NCBI RefSeq assembly: GCF_015234515.1
Contig: NZ_JADGMY010000021.1
Location: forward strand, 92,120-156,119
Length of the DNA stretch: 64,000 bases
Source: Cellulomonas sp.
GTDB lineage: Bacteria > Actinomycetota > Actinomycetes > Actinomycetales > Cellulomonadaceae
Direction of reading: 5' to 3'
Below are positions 10,101 to 18,055 of the stretch, one piece after another. The notes beneath the pieces were generated by a model. That model saw only the letters and a list, made by a program, of their open reading frames with translations, was not told where the DNA came from and ran no database searches. Both the position numbers and the translations under genes were made by a program. Position 1 is the first letter of the stretch; every line of letters begins with the position of its first letter.

Positions 10101-10582
10101 CGCGCGACCCGGTAGGTGTCGACCGGTGCCACACGCTCCGCGGTCACCGGCACCTCGAGCGGGACGACGTCACGCACGAACGTCGGCACGAACGGCAGCG
10201 GGACCCGCACCTGCACGGTCGCGGCGACCTCGGCGCCGGGCGTCAGGCACGGGTCGGCCGAGCAGCGCACGTCGAGCGCACCGGCCGGGTCGTCGTCGAA
10301 GCCCTGGTCCGCGAGCGCGATGCCCACAGCCGTCACCGCCCGCACCGCGCCCTGCTCCGCGTCGTCGGCGGCGACGTACACGCGCGCCGCCTCACGCGCG
10401 GCACCCTCGGCGGCGAACGTCGCGGCCTGGATCCGCCCCAGCACGAGCACGAGGTAGACGATCGGGACGAGGAGCACGAGCGAGATGCCGAGGAACTCGA
10501 CCAGCGCGCTGCCCCCGTCACCGTCACCGCGTGCCCGCGCGGCAGCCCACGGGCGAGCCACGCGACGCACCGCCCTCCTCAC
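10097..10582 (-). CDS. TadE-like pilus-assembly protein (second copy)
   Basis: A 161-residue TadE-family pseudopilin. A basic leader (RRAVRRVARPW) is followed by GDGGSALVEFLGISLVLLVP, the conserved Gly plus Glu (position +5) type III/Flp prepilin-like motif, and one transmembrane helix. The exterior domain has two Cys (VRCSADPC) that may form a disulfide. The GTG at 10582 overlaps the previous stop as GTGA. It sits in the order DUF4244-TadE-TadE-TadG seen in actinobacterial tad clusters. Processing would need a prepilin peptidase, which is not encoded in this window. Confidence 0.82.
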   Translation of the reverse strand: MRRAVRRVARPWAAARARGDGDGGSALVEFLGISLVLLVPIVYLVLVLGRIQAATFAAEGAAREAARVYVAADDAEQGAVRAVTAVGIALADQGFDDDPAGALDVRCSADPCLTPGAEVAATVQVRVPLPFVPTFVRDVVPLEVPVTAERVAPVDTYRVAR

Positions 10583-10974
10583 GGCCACTCCACCGGTGCG
10601 TGCCCGTCGAGCTCCATCACGCCGCCGGGGCCGAGCAGGCCGACCACGGGCAGCGGCACCCGCACGGTCACCTCGACGACGGCGAGTCCCGCTGCGTCGA
10701 CGCGCCGTGCCGTCACGTCCTGCGCGTACCGCTCGGCGAGCGACGCGCGCAGCAGGTCGGCCGTGCGCTGCGCGCCGTCGGTCGGCGTACGCCCCACCTG
10801 GGCGGCGTACCGCGCTCCCTCGGCTGCCGCGTCGACGCACGTGTTGCGGACGTGCTGGACGAGCGCGAGCTGCAGCACGGACGCGAACAGCACGACCACG
10901 AGTCCCCCGACGAGGGTGAAGTCGACGATCGCGGAGCCGCGGTCCCCGGCGCACGCCCGCGCGCGCGTCGTCAG
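10579..10974 (-). CDS. TadE-like pilus-assembly protein (first copy), start codon uncertain
   Basis: A protein of about 131 residues with the TadE pattern. A short basic leader is followed by GDRGSAIVDFTLVGGLVVVL; the usual Glu after the Gly is Asp here. One helix and a small outer domain with VQHVRNTCVDAAAEGARYAA follow. No ATG, GTG or TTG occurs in frame between the DUF4244 stop and the conserved motif. The best start is a CTG at 10974 that overlaps that stop as CTGA, the same arrangement as the GTGA junctions elsewhere in this operon. A start inside the DUF4244 gene is the alternative. The product is clear; the exact start is not. Confidence 0.7.
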   Translation of the reverse strand: MTTRARACAGDRGSAIVDFTLVGGLVVVLFASVLQLALVQHVRNTCVDAAAEGARYAAQVGRTPTDGAQRTADLLRASLAERYAQDVTARRVDAAGLAVVEVTVRVPLPVVGLLGPGGVMELDGHAPVEWP

Positions 10975-11183
10975 GTCCCGGGTTGCGGGCTGACGTCCGA
11001 GATGGCGTCGACGAAGAGCCGCTGCAGCGCGTCGCCCGCCACGAACCAGAGCACCGAGACCAGGCCGGCCGTCATCAGGGTGACGAGCACCCAGCCGGGG
11101 ACGTCCCCGCGCTCCGGGTCGTCCTGCGTCGCTGCTGCCGTCCGCTGCAGGACCGCGCACCACGTCCGAGCCAAGAACCTCAT
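10971..11183 (-). CDS. DUF4244 protein (Rv3656c-type small Flp-like protein)
   Basis: A 70-residue protein placed where actinobacterial tad clusters encode the small pilin-like DUF4244 protein. It has a cytoplasmic N-terminus, then PGWVLVTLMTAGLVSVLWFVAGDALQ, a single helix at about 33-52, and a short tail. This is the best candidate for the major Flp-type pilin of the locus, although a classical Flp cleavage motif (G-x4-EY) is not evident. The ATG at 11183 has GGAGG at good spacing. An upstream ATG at 11231 is rejected because it adds an Arg-rich, SD-less extension. Confidence 0.78.
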   Translation of the reverse strand: MRFLARTWCAVLQRTAAATQDDPERGDVPGWVLVTLMTAGLVSVLWFVAGDALQRLFVDAISDVSPQPGT

Positions 11184-11246
11184 CGTCGACCTCCGTCGTC
11201 GTCCGGAGCGCGCCGGGCGGCGCCTCCGCATGTGTCGCGGCCGGGG

Positions 11247-12176
11247 TCACAGCCCCACCCGCAGGACCACCGCGCTGGGGAAGACGGCGAACAGGACGGT
11301 CACCGGGAGGATGAGGAACACCACCGGGACCATCATGAGCACCTCCTTGCGCCCACCCGTCTGCATGAGGGCGCGGCGTCCCTCCTCACGCACGTCCTGA
11401 GCCTGGGCGCGCAGCACGTCGGCGAGCGGCGAACCGCGCTCCACGGCCACGGCGACGCCCTCGGCGAACCGCGCGAGCGCGGGCAGACCCGTCCGGTCCG
11501 CGAGCCCGTGCAGCGCCTCGGTCAGCGGTGCACCGGCACGCGCGTCGGCCAGCGTGCGCGCGAGCTCGTCGGCGAGCTCGCCCTGGGTCTGGCGCACGAC
11601 GCGCTCGAGCGCGCCCGTGGCTCCCTCGCCTGCGCTCACCGCGAGCGCCAGCAGCTCGGTGACCGTCGGCATCTGGGCGAGCAGGTGCGCCTCGCGCCGC
11701 GCGACCTGCCGCCCCAGCCACCAGTCGGGCGCGAGCGCGCCGACGAACCCGACGACGAGGACGAGGGCGACGAGCGGCACGAGCGCCCCGCCGCGGGTCG
11801 CGGCGAGCATGACGGCGAGGAGCAGCCCGAGGGCCAGCCCGACCACACCGCACACCACCTGCTGCGCGCGGAACTGCTCGACCGTCTCGGAGCGGGCGGC
11901 GCGCGCGAGCCGCTGACGCACCTCGGCTGCAGGTGAGCCGATGCGCGCGACGAGCCGCACGCCGTCGGCGAGGAAGGGAGCGACGAGCCGTTCGACCGTG
12001 CCCCAGGGCCCGCCGCCAGTCTCCACGCGCAGCAGCGACGACGTGCCGCGCGTGCGCAGGTACGGCCCCACGCGCTGCTCGAGCGTGATGCGGCGCGCCC
12101 GCAGCCGCAGCAGGACGAGAGCGAGCCCGCACCCGCCGAGGAGCCCGACGAGCGCGCCGAGCAGGCCGGGGCTCAC
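11247..12176 (-). CDS. tadC: TadC-type inner-membrane platform protein (T2SS F family)
   Basis: A 309-residue type II secretion F-domain protein, partner of TadB in the membrane platform that the TadA ATPase drives. It has an N-terminal helix (VSPGLLGALVGLLGGCGLAL), paired helices near 100-145, the F domain with LLALAVSAGEGATGALERV, and a C-terminal helix (MMVPVVFLILPVTVLFAVFP). The GTG at 12176 overlaps the tadB stop as GTGA. A far longer open frame upstream is a GC artefact overlapping tadB and tadA. A 63-base gap follows before the DUF4244 gene, which carries its own SD. Confidence 0.87.
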   Translation of the reverse strand: MSPGLLGALVGLLGGCGLALVLLRLRARRITLEQRVGPYLRTRGTSSLLRVETGGGPWGTVERLVAPFLADGVRLVARIGSPAAEVRQRLARAARSETVEQFRAQQVVCGVVGLALGLLLAVMLAATRGGALVPLVALVLVVGFVGALAPDWWLGRQVARREAHLLAQMPTVTELLALAVSAGEGATGALERVVRQTQGELADELARTLADARAGAPLTEALHGLADRTGLPALARFAEGVAVAVERGSPLADVLRAQAQDVREEGRRALMQTGGRKEVLMMVPVVFLILPVTVLFAVFPSAVVLRVGL

Positions 12177-13033
12177 CGCAGGACCCGCGGGTCGTCGGGC
12201 AGGCGCGCGACGCGCAGCATGACGCGGTACGCGACGACCGTGCACGCCGCACCCGCGAGCAGGACGACGGCACCCGCCGTCGAGTCGTACGCGCCGATCG
12301 CCTCGGGGCGCGTCGACAGCATCGCCAGCACGACCCAGGGCGCGGCGACCGCCAGTCGCGCTGCGTAGACGGTCCACCCCTGGCGCGCCTCGATCTCGCC
12401 GCGGGTCCGCAGGTCGTCGCGCAGGAACGAGGACAGCGTGCGCAGCAGCCGGCCGAGGTCGGTACCGCCGACGTCGCGCGTGAGCCGCAGCGCCTCGATG
12501 ATGCGGTCGGCGACCGGGTCGGCGAGCCGGTCCTTCAGGACGTCGAGGCTGTCGGTGAACCGACCGGTCGCGCGGTAGTCCTCGGCGAACGCCCGGAAGG
12601 GCGGCCGCAGCTCGGCCGGTCCGCGGTCGCCGAGCTGGGCGACGGCCTCGGGCAGGGAGAGCCCGGCGCGCACGCCGGACGCGAGGTGGTCGACCACGTC
12701 GGGCCAGAGCTCCCGGGTCGCGGCGAGCCGGCGTCGCGCGCGCCCGCGGACGAGCGTCCACGGCGCCATGGCGGCGAACACGCCGAAGCACAGGCTGACG
12801 GCGGCCACCGGGACGACGAGGAACGACACCGCTGCCACGACCAGCCCCACGAGCCCGCTCACGGCCACCAGGCCACCGGGCGTCACCCCCGTGACCTCGG
12901 CCTGCGTGAGGACGTCGTGCACTCGCGCCGACCAGCCGTCGCGCCGACCGTCGGGGGCAGGTGCCACCGGCCACCACGACCACCACAGGCAGGCGAGCCC
13001 GGCCCCGAGCAGGAGCCCCGCGACGACGCCCAC
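12173..13033 (-). CDS. tadB: TadB-type inner-membrane platform protein (T2SS F family)
   Basis: A 286-residue T2SS F-domain protein. Helices lie at the N-terminus (GVVAGLLLGAGLACLWWSWW), around 50-90 and at the C-terminus (AAPWVVLAMLSTRP and VVLLAGAACTVVAYRV). The soluble F domain carries DHLASGVRAGLSLPEAVAQLGD, the usual amphipathic signature. The GTG start at 13033 lies 3 bases after the tadA stop, so expression is coupled. With TadC it should form the assembly platform of the Tad pilus. Confidence 0.87.
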   Translation of the reverse strand: MGVVAGLLLGAGLACLWWSWWPVAPAPDGRRDGWSARVHDVLTQAEVTGVTPGGLVAVSGLVGLVVAAVSFLVVPVAAVSLCFGVFAAMAPWTLVRGRARRRLAATRELWPDVVDHLASGVRAGLSLPEAVAQLGDRGPAELRPPFRAFAEDYRATGRFTDSLDVLKDRLADPVADRIIEALRLTRDVGGTDLGRLLRTLSSFLRDDLRTRGEIEARQGWTVYAARLAVAAPWVVLAMLSTRPEAIGAYDSTAGAVVLLAGAACTVVAYRVMLRVARLPDDPRVLR

Positions 13034-13036
13034 GCC

Positions 13037-14260
13037 TCAGCCCTGCCGCAGCATGGCGACGACGTCGATGCCGGCCCGGGCGAAGCGCTCCGCGTGCGGC
13101 GGGAAGCCGTCGCCGCGCACGAGCACGCCGCCGCGCGTCGTGAACAGGTCGGCGGTCTCGACGATCCCGGCCTCCACGCGTCCGGGCACGGCCACGATCT
13201 CGCGCGTGCGGCGCCGTCCGCGTGCGTCGAGCTCCAGGTGCACGACGAGGTCCACCGACGAGGCGACCGTGGGCACGACGAACCGGTCGGAGATGTTCTC
13301 GCCCGCGAGCAGCGGCAGCGTGCACAGCTTGACCAGCGCCTCGCGCGCCGAGCTCGCGTGGATCGTGCACATGGCCGGCACGCCGCTGTTCAGCGCGATG
13401 AGCAGGTCGAGCGCCTCCGCCTCACGCACCTCCCCGACCAGCAGCCGGTCGGGCCGCATGCGCAGCGCCTCCTTGACCAGGCGCCGCAGCGTGATCTCAC
13501 CGGTGCCCTCGAGGTTCGCCTGGCGCGTCTGCATCGCGACCCAGTCGCGCACCGCCGGCCGCAGCTCGAAGACCTCCTCGCAGCTGATCACGCGCTCGCG
13601 CGGGGGTACCGCGCCGACCAGTGCGTTGAGCATGGTCGTCTTGCCCGCCTGCGTCGCCCCGGAGACGAGCACGTTGAGCCCGACGCGCACGCCCGCCTGC
13701 AGGAACGCCGCGGCCTGCGGGGTCAACGACCCGAGGCCGACCATGTCCTCCATGCTCGTCGCACGCACGACGTACTTGCGGATGTTCACCGACCAGTGCC
13801 GGCGCGTGACGTCGGGGATCACGGCGTGCAGGCGCTCGCCACCGGGCAGGGAGGCGTCCACGAACGGGCTGGACAGGTCCAACCGACGTCCCGAGACCTT
13901 GAGCATCTGCTCGACGAGGTCCCGGACCTGCGCGTCGGTGAGGATCGTCGTGGTCAGCTCCGGCTCACCGCGGCGGGCCACGAAGACCTGCGACGGGGAG
14001 TTGATCCAGATCTCCTCGACCTCGTCGTCGTCGAGGTAGCGCTGCAGCGGCCCCAGCCCGGCCACGGCGTCGACCACGGCCTTGTGCGCGGCGGCGGTGT
14101 CCCCCAGCTGCGGGACCGAGCCGATCAGGGAGCGCTCGTCGTAGTCCGCCATGGCGGCGTGCACCAGGGCCACCACACCGGCGCGGTCGCGCACGGGATC
14201 GACGCCCCGCCGCCGGATGAGCTCACGGACCTCGCTCTCGAGGATCGCCACGCCGTCCAC
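13037..14260 (-). CDS. tadA: TadA/CpaF-type secretion ATPase
   Basis: A 407-residue hexameric type II/IV secretion ATPase expected to power Flp-pilus assembly. Walker A is SGATQAGKTTML near 210. The Asp/Glu-box and Walker B region follow (ISCEEVFEL, then RMRPDRLLVGEVREAEAL). An N-terminal alpha-helical CpaF domain is present. The GTG at 14260 has GGAGG five bases upstream, much better than the further-upstream ATG at 14332. A possible -10 (TACCGT) lies at 14326-14321, giving a leader of about 55 bases. It heads the tad operon. The CpaE/TadZ-like septum-site protein that usually precedes it in Actinobacteria is absent; a hydrolase gene lies there instead. Confidence 0.92.
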   Translation of the reverse strand: MDGVAILESEVRELIRRRGVDPVRDRAGVVALVHAAMADYDERSLIGSVPQLGDTAAAHKAVVDAVAGLGPLQRYLDDDEVEEIWINSPSQVFVARRGEPELTTTILTDAQVRDLVEQMLKVSGRRLDLSSPFVDASLPGGERLHAVIPDVTRRHWSVNIRKYVVRATSMEDMVGLGSLTPQAAAFLQAGVRVGLNVLVSGATQAGKTTMLNALVGAVPPRERVISCEEVFELRPAVRDWVAMQTRQANLEGTGEITLRRLVKEALRMRPDRLLVGEVREAEALDLLIALNSGVPAMCTIHASSAREALVKLCTLPLLAGENISDRFVVPTVASSVDLVVHLELDARGRRRTREIVAVPGRVEAGIVETADLFTTRGGVLVRGDGFPPHAERFARAGIDVVAMLRQG

Positions 14261-14402
14261 GCCCACCTCCGCTCCCCTGACCGCCGGACGCCGATGTCGG
14301 GTTCGTCCGTTTCGGGAGTGACGGTAGGGCATCGGCAGCGCCTGCGTGGAGCTTCGTCCACAGGACAGAACGGACGGGTGACACCTTCCACCCGACGCGC
14401 GC

Positions 14403-15899
14403 TCAGGCGTCGACGCGCAGCGGGACCTCCCCCGACGACGTCACGCCGTAGCCCACGTTCTGCTCGGCGCTCAGCGTCGCCCCACCGTCGGGCCCGACCC
14501 GCACCGTCGCGGTCCACCGGAACGGCGTGGTGACGGCACGCAGCGTCACCCGGTACTCGCCGGGGCCGGGACGGTCGGCCGACGCCAGCGTGAGCAGGTC
14601 GCGCGGCGGCCCGCCGTGCTCGCTGGGCGGCGTGGTCGTCTGCTCCACCCACGTGCCGTGCCCCACCCGGAGCACGACGTCGTCGCCGGGGGTGCGCACG
14701 AGCACGGCGTCCTCGTCGGCCCCCACGTCGATACGCAGCCCGCGCACCGGCCCCAGCGCCCGCTCCAGGACGAGCTCACGCCCCACGAGCGCGGGCACGC
14801 CGTCGCCCACGGGCTGCGCGGGCGCGGGGTGAGCGAGGCCCGCGAGCCGGCGCGTGAGCGCCCCGTGCGCAGCGGGGTCGGGTGCCAGCGCCTCGGGCGA
14901 CAGCTGCGGCAGCAGGTCCCACACCCGGTCGAGGACACCCTGCATGTCCATGTTCCCGGAGGTCATCGCGACGACCAGGTCGTGCTCAGGGACGACCACG
15001 CAGAACTGGCCGAACGCACCGTCGCCGCGGAAGGCGCCGTGGCGGCAGCGCCACAGCTGGTAGCCGTAGCCCTGGTGCCACTCCGGCGGTCCGTCGTCGT
15101 GGGGCCGGGGCGCCGCGGGTCCGTCGTCACCCGGGTCCGACGCCGCCGGCGCACCGTCGGCCGTCGCCTCGGCGACCCACCCCTCGGGCAGCAGGCGGAC
15201 GCCCTCCCAGACGCCGTCCTGCGCGAGCAGCACGCCCAGGGCCGCGATGTCACGCGTGCGCACCGCGAGCCCGAACCCGCCCATGTCCACGCCGCGCGGG
15301 CACTGCTCCCACGTCGCACCCGTGATCCCCAACGGGGCGAACAGGCGGGGCTCCAGGTAGTCGACCAGCCGCTGCCCGGTGAGTCGCGTGAGGATGGCGG
15401 ACAGCATGTACGTCGCGGCCGTGTTGTAGACGAACCAGGTGCCGGGCTCGTGCTCGACCGGCAGCGCGAGGAATGCGCGCACGAAGTCCTCGTGCTCGAA
15501 GGTGCGATCACTCGTGTCCTCGTGGTGCCCGGTGCGCATCGTGAGCAGGTCCCGCACCCGCATCGCGGCGAGGTGCGCGGACGGCTCGGCGGGCGCCTCG
15601 TCGGGGAAGAACGACAGCACCGGGTCGTCGAAGCTCAGCAGACCCTCCTGCCGCGCGAGCCCCAGGGCGATCGCGGTGAACGTCTTCGACAGCGAGTACA
15701 GGTCGTGCGGGAGGTCCGGGCGGTACGGGTCCCACCACCCCTCGGCGACGACGGCGCCCCTGCGCACGACCATGAGCGAGTGCGTCTCGTCGTGGGCGTC
15801 GAGGGCGTCGACGAGGGCGAGCAGCGCGGCGGACGGGACGCCGACCTCCTCGGGCGTGCGACGCGGCAGGTCAGGGCTGGCGGGGCGACGGTGCTCCAT
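14403..15899 (-). CDS. Beta-lactamase-fold serine hydrolase (class C/PBP-like)
   Basis: A 498-residue protein of the beta-lactamase/DD-peptidase superfamily, often annotated as serine hydrolase or esterase. The nucleophile motif SxxK is in LYSLSKTFTAIALG near residue 87 and the YxN motif is in WFVYNTAATYMLSAI near 165. A C-terminal beta-rich domain (about 360-498) follows the catalytic domain. No signal peptide is seen, so it is likely cytoplasmic. The ATG at 15899 (MEHRRPASPDLPRRTPEEVG) lies six bases after GATGAT, a possible leaderless -10. Further upstream starts are rejected as compositionally poor. It is divergent from the aldose epimerase gene. The substrate cannot be deduced. Confidence 0.85.
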   Translation of the reverse strand: MEHRRPASPDLPRRTPEEVGVPSAALLALVDALDAHDETHSLMVVRRGAVVAEGWWDPYRPDLPHDLYSLSKTFTAIALGLARQEGLLSFDDPVLSFFPDEAPAEPSAHLAAMRVRDLLTMRTGHHEDTSDRTFEHEDFVRAFLALPVEHEPGTWFVYNTAATYMLSAILTRLTGQRLVDYLEPRLFAPLGITGATWEQCPRGVDMGGFGLAVRTRDIAALGVLLAQDGVWEGVRLLPEGWVAEATADGAPAASDPGDDGPAAPRPHDDGPPEWHQGYGYQLWRCRHGAFRGDGAFGQFCVVVPEHDLVVAMTSGNMDMQGVLDRVWDLLPQLSPEALAPDPAAHGALTRRLAGLAHPAPAQPVGDGVPALVGRELVLERALGPVRGLRIDVGADEDAVLVRTPGDDVVLRVGHGTWVEQTTTPPSEHGGPPRDLLTLASADRPGPGEYRVTLRAVTTPFRWTATVRVGPDGGATLSAEQNVGYGVTSSGEVPLRVDA

Positions 15900-16017
15900 C
15901 CCCGGATCATCGCCGATGCAGGTGTGACCGCCAGGGTCCATCGTCCCCGCGCGTCCCCGGACCCGGCCGTGCGGCGGGTCCCGCGGCGCGTGCCCGCTGC
16001 GCCAGTAGGTTGGGAGC

Positions 16018-16926
16018 GTGAACACGCCTCCCCCCACAGGTGACCAGCACGTGCTCCGGCACGCCGACCAGGTCGCCGTCGTCGCCTCCGTCGCCGCGAG
16101 CCTGCGCGAGTACCGCGTCGGTGACCGTGACGTCGTCCTGCCCTTCGCGGTCGACTCGATCGCGCCCGCGTTCTCCGGTGCGGTGTTGGCCCCCTGGCCC
16201 AACCGGCTGCGCGACGCGACCTACCGCTTCCGCGGCGTCACCTACGAGGTGCCGCTGACGGAGCACGAGCGCCTCACGGCGCTGCACGGCCTGGTGTCGT
16301 ACGAGCGGTTCGCGGCCGTCGCCGTCGCGGACGACTCCGTGACGCTGCGCCACGACCTCGTGCCCGTCCCCGGGTACCCCTGGCCCCTGCGCCTCGACGT
16401 CACGTACGCGCTCGCGGACGACGGCCTGACCGTCACCGTGGAGGCGACCAACCTCGGGACGGACGTGGCCCCGTACGGCGTCGGGTTCCACCCGTGGCTC
16501 TCCCCCGGGCCCGGCCCCGTCGACGCGTGCACGCTGGAGCTCGACGCCGCGCGACGCGTCACCGTGGACGAGCGCCTGCTGCCCACCGGCACGCAGGCCG
16601 TCACCGGCAGCTTCGACCTGCGCGGCGGCCGTCCGCTCGCGGGCGTGACCCTGGACGACGCGTGGGTCGACGTGACGCCCGACCAGGACGGCCTGACGTG
16701 GGCGCGGCTCACGGGAGCGGACGGCCGCACGGTCGCCGTGTGGGCCGACGCCACGCTGCCGGCGTGGCAGGTGTGCACGGGTGACGGGATCGCGGGCATC
16801 GAACGCCGCGGCGTGGCCGTCGAGCCCATGACGTGCGTCGCGGACGCCTTCCGCACGGGCGACCGCCTGGTCGAGATCGCGCCGGGCGCGTCCCACCGGG
16901 TGCGCTGGGGCATGGGCCTGCGCTGA
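16018..16926 (+). CDS. Aldose 1-epimerase family protein (GalM-like)
   Basis: A 302-residue galactose-mutarotase-fold protein predicted to interconvert alpha and beta anomers of a hexose or pentose. Family landmarks are present: PWPNRLRDATY (substrate Arg near 62), ALHGLV (His near 91), GVGFHPWLS (catalytic His near 160), and the acid region ERRGVAVEPMTC near the C-terminus. The GTG at 16018 sits exactly six bases after TAGGTT (16006-16011), so the mRNA should be leaderless; no SD is seen. A strong hairpin follows the stop. Related YeaD-type epimerases remain possible. Confidence 0.88.
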   Translation: MNTPPPTGDQHVLRHADQVAVVASVAASLREYRVGDRDVVLPFAVDSIAPAFSGAVLAPWPNRLRDATYRFRGVTYEVPLTEHERLTALHGLVSYERFAAVAVADDSVTLRHDLVPVPGYPWPLRLDVTYALADDGLTVTVEATNLGTDVAPYGVGFHPWLSPGPGPVDACTLELDAARRVTVDERLLPTGTQAVTGSFDLRGGRPLAGVTLDDAWVDVTPDQDGLTWARLTGADGRTVAVWADATLPAWQVCTGDGIAGIERRGVAVEPMTCVADAFRTGDRLVEIAPGASHRVRWGMGLR

Positions 16927-16933
16927 GACCACC

Positions 16934-16966
16934 GACCGGCGGGCCCGCAGCGCGGGTCCGCCGGTC
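16934..16966. terminator. Bidirectional terminator between aldose epimerase and M15 peptidase genes
   Basis: A 15-bp stem (one mismatch) with a 3-base loop lies between two convergent stop codons, 8 bases from one and 3 from the other. Arms begin GACCGGCGGGCC and end CCGCCGGTC. It lacks a U-tract but is long and GC-rich, as usual in Actinobacteria. Confidence 0.75.
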
Positions 16967-16968
16967 CG

Positions 16969-17823
16969 TCAGCCGTAGAACTCGCCGTCCGCCTTGACGC
17001 CCTTGGTGTACTCCCAGTGCCAGGGCTCGTAGGGCCCCGACCCGCCCCTGACCGCCCAGTTCGGCTGCTCCCAGCCGAAGGTCGGGCCGTTGTCGTTGAG
17101 CCACGTCCACCGGGCACCCGACGTCTCGATGGAGCAGAAGTCCATCGCCAGGCCCCAGCCGTGGTTGCTCTTGCCCGGGGTGGCGGCCAGGCCGCCCTTC
17201 TGCGCCTTGACGGACCGTTGCTGCGCGAGCGTCCGGTACCCCGAGACCACGCAGAGGTCGGTGCCGAAGCGCGCGACGTGCGCCTCGTTGAGCTCGGCCA
17301 GGGCGACGGCTGCGTCGGCGCGCATCTGGGTGCGGCCGTCCCACAGCGTGCACAGGTCCTTGGTCGCCAGCAGGCCGTTCTCACCTGCGGCGCGCACGGA
17401 GCCGTCACACCCGGGGAGTGCGGAACGCTCGGCGTCGCGGGAGACCTCCGCGAGTGCGCGCAGTCGCGACGCCCCGTCGGCGGAGACCAGCGGCGTCGGC
17501 GGCAGGTCGGACAGCGGGATCGCGGTGAGCGCGGTGACCGTCGAGGGCAGGCTCGGGTCGGGCTCCGGGACCCCGGCGACGATCTCGCCGTCGGCCAGGC
17601 CCTGGGAGATCGGGACCACCACCGTCACGGCCACGAGTGCGGCCAGCACACCACCACGACCGAGCACCCGGGTGGACCGCCGGCGCTGCGCCTCGACCGC
17701 GACCGGCGGGCGCAGGCCCTCGGTGACGGGGGTGCCGGCGACGGGGACAGGGACGTCAGCGCCGGGGTGCGAACGCCGGTCCCGGCGCGCACGTGTCGTC
17801 GGCTCCGCTCGGTGGGATCCCAC
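16969..17823 (-). CDS. Membrane-anchored D-Ala-D-Ala carboxypeptidase, M15/VanY type
   Basis: A 284-residue zinc DD-carboxypeptidase predicted to trim peptidoglycan stem peptides outside the cell. A cytoplasmic tail (1 to about 55) is followed by a signal-anchor helix (GGVLAALVAVTVVVPISQGL, about 57-76), a spacer and an M15 domain (about 130-284). Catalytic motifs are complete: SNHGWGLAMDF (SxHxxGxAxD) and EPWHWEY (E-x-x-H). Several Cys pairs suggest disulfides. The GTG at 17823 has GGAGG four bases upstream. A candidate promoter (TTGGAG, 17 bases, TATGGT) and a small hairpin (17854-17869) precede it. The upstream leader was checked for the c-di-AMP riboswitch common before such enzymes and did not match. 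Confidence 0.9.
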   Translation of the reverse strand: MGSHRAEPTTRARRDRRSHPGADVPVPVAGTPVTEGLRPPVAVEAQRRRSTRVLGRGGVLAALVAVTVVVPISQGLADGEIVAGVPEPDPSLPSTVTALTAIPLSDLPPTPLVSADGASRLRALAEVSRDAERSALPGCDGSVRAAGENGLLATKDLCTLWDGRTQMRADAAVALAELNEAHVARFGTDLCVVSGYRTLAQQRSVKAQKGGLAATPGKSNHGWGLAMDFCSIETSGARWTWLNDNGPTFGWEQPNWAVRGGSGPYEPWHWEYTKGVKADGEFYG

Positions 17824-17853
17824 GACACCTCCGTCTCAGCTCGTCCCGCGTGA

Positions 17854-17869
17854 CATCGGCCCCCCGATG
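17854..17869 (-). other. Small perfect hairpin in the leader of the M15 peptidase gene
   Basis: CATCGG and CCGATG enclose a 4-base loop just downstream of the putative promoter and about 30 bases before the SD. It may stabilise the leader; no known riboswitch class is recognised. Confidence 0.35.
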
Positions 17870-17879
17870 CGGTCACGGA

Positions 17880-17908
17880 ACCATAACGGCCTCAGCCGTG
17901 GACTCCAA
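17880..17908 (-). promoter_or_regulatory. Candidate vegetative promoter of the M15 peptidase gene
   Basis: On the minus strand TTGGAG (17908-17903) and TATGGT (17885-17880) are separated by exactly 17 bases, close to sigma-70-type consensus. The start codon lies 57 bases past the -10. The rest of the 232-base gap up to 18055 holds nothing else I recognise. Confidence 0.5.
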
Positions 17909-18055
17909 GACCCGAACAGGTCAGGGGCAGGTGGTAAGGCGTGCTCTCGACGCGACACGCCGAGCGACACGCCGCCTGTCCACACTTCCTCCACGTGGCG
18001 GCCCACAACGCGGGGCCGCGCACAACCGTTCGGGATGCGCCCTGCACCCTCCCGG

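Noticed and set aside
7333..11400. Very long plus-strand open frame (1355 codons), and similar ones at 1044-3974 and 60605-63739
   Set aside because: They lie opposite well-identified genes, encode Arg/Pro/His/Gly-rich strings without domains, and exist because stops are rare in very GC-rich DNA.
17824..18055. c-di-AMP (ydaO-type) riboswitch before the M15 carboxypeptidase gene
   Set aside because: The conserved core segments are not recognisable; only a promoter and one small hairpin are seen.
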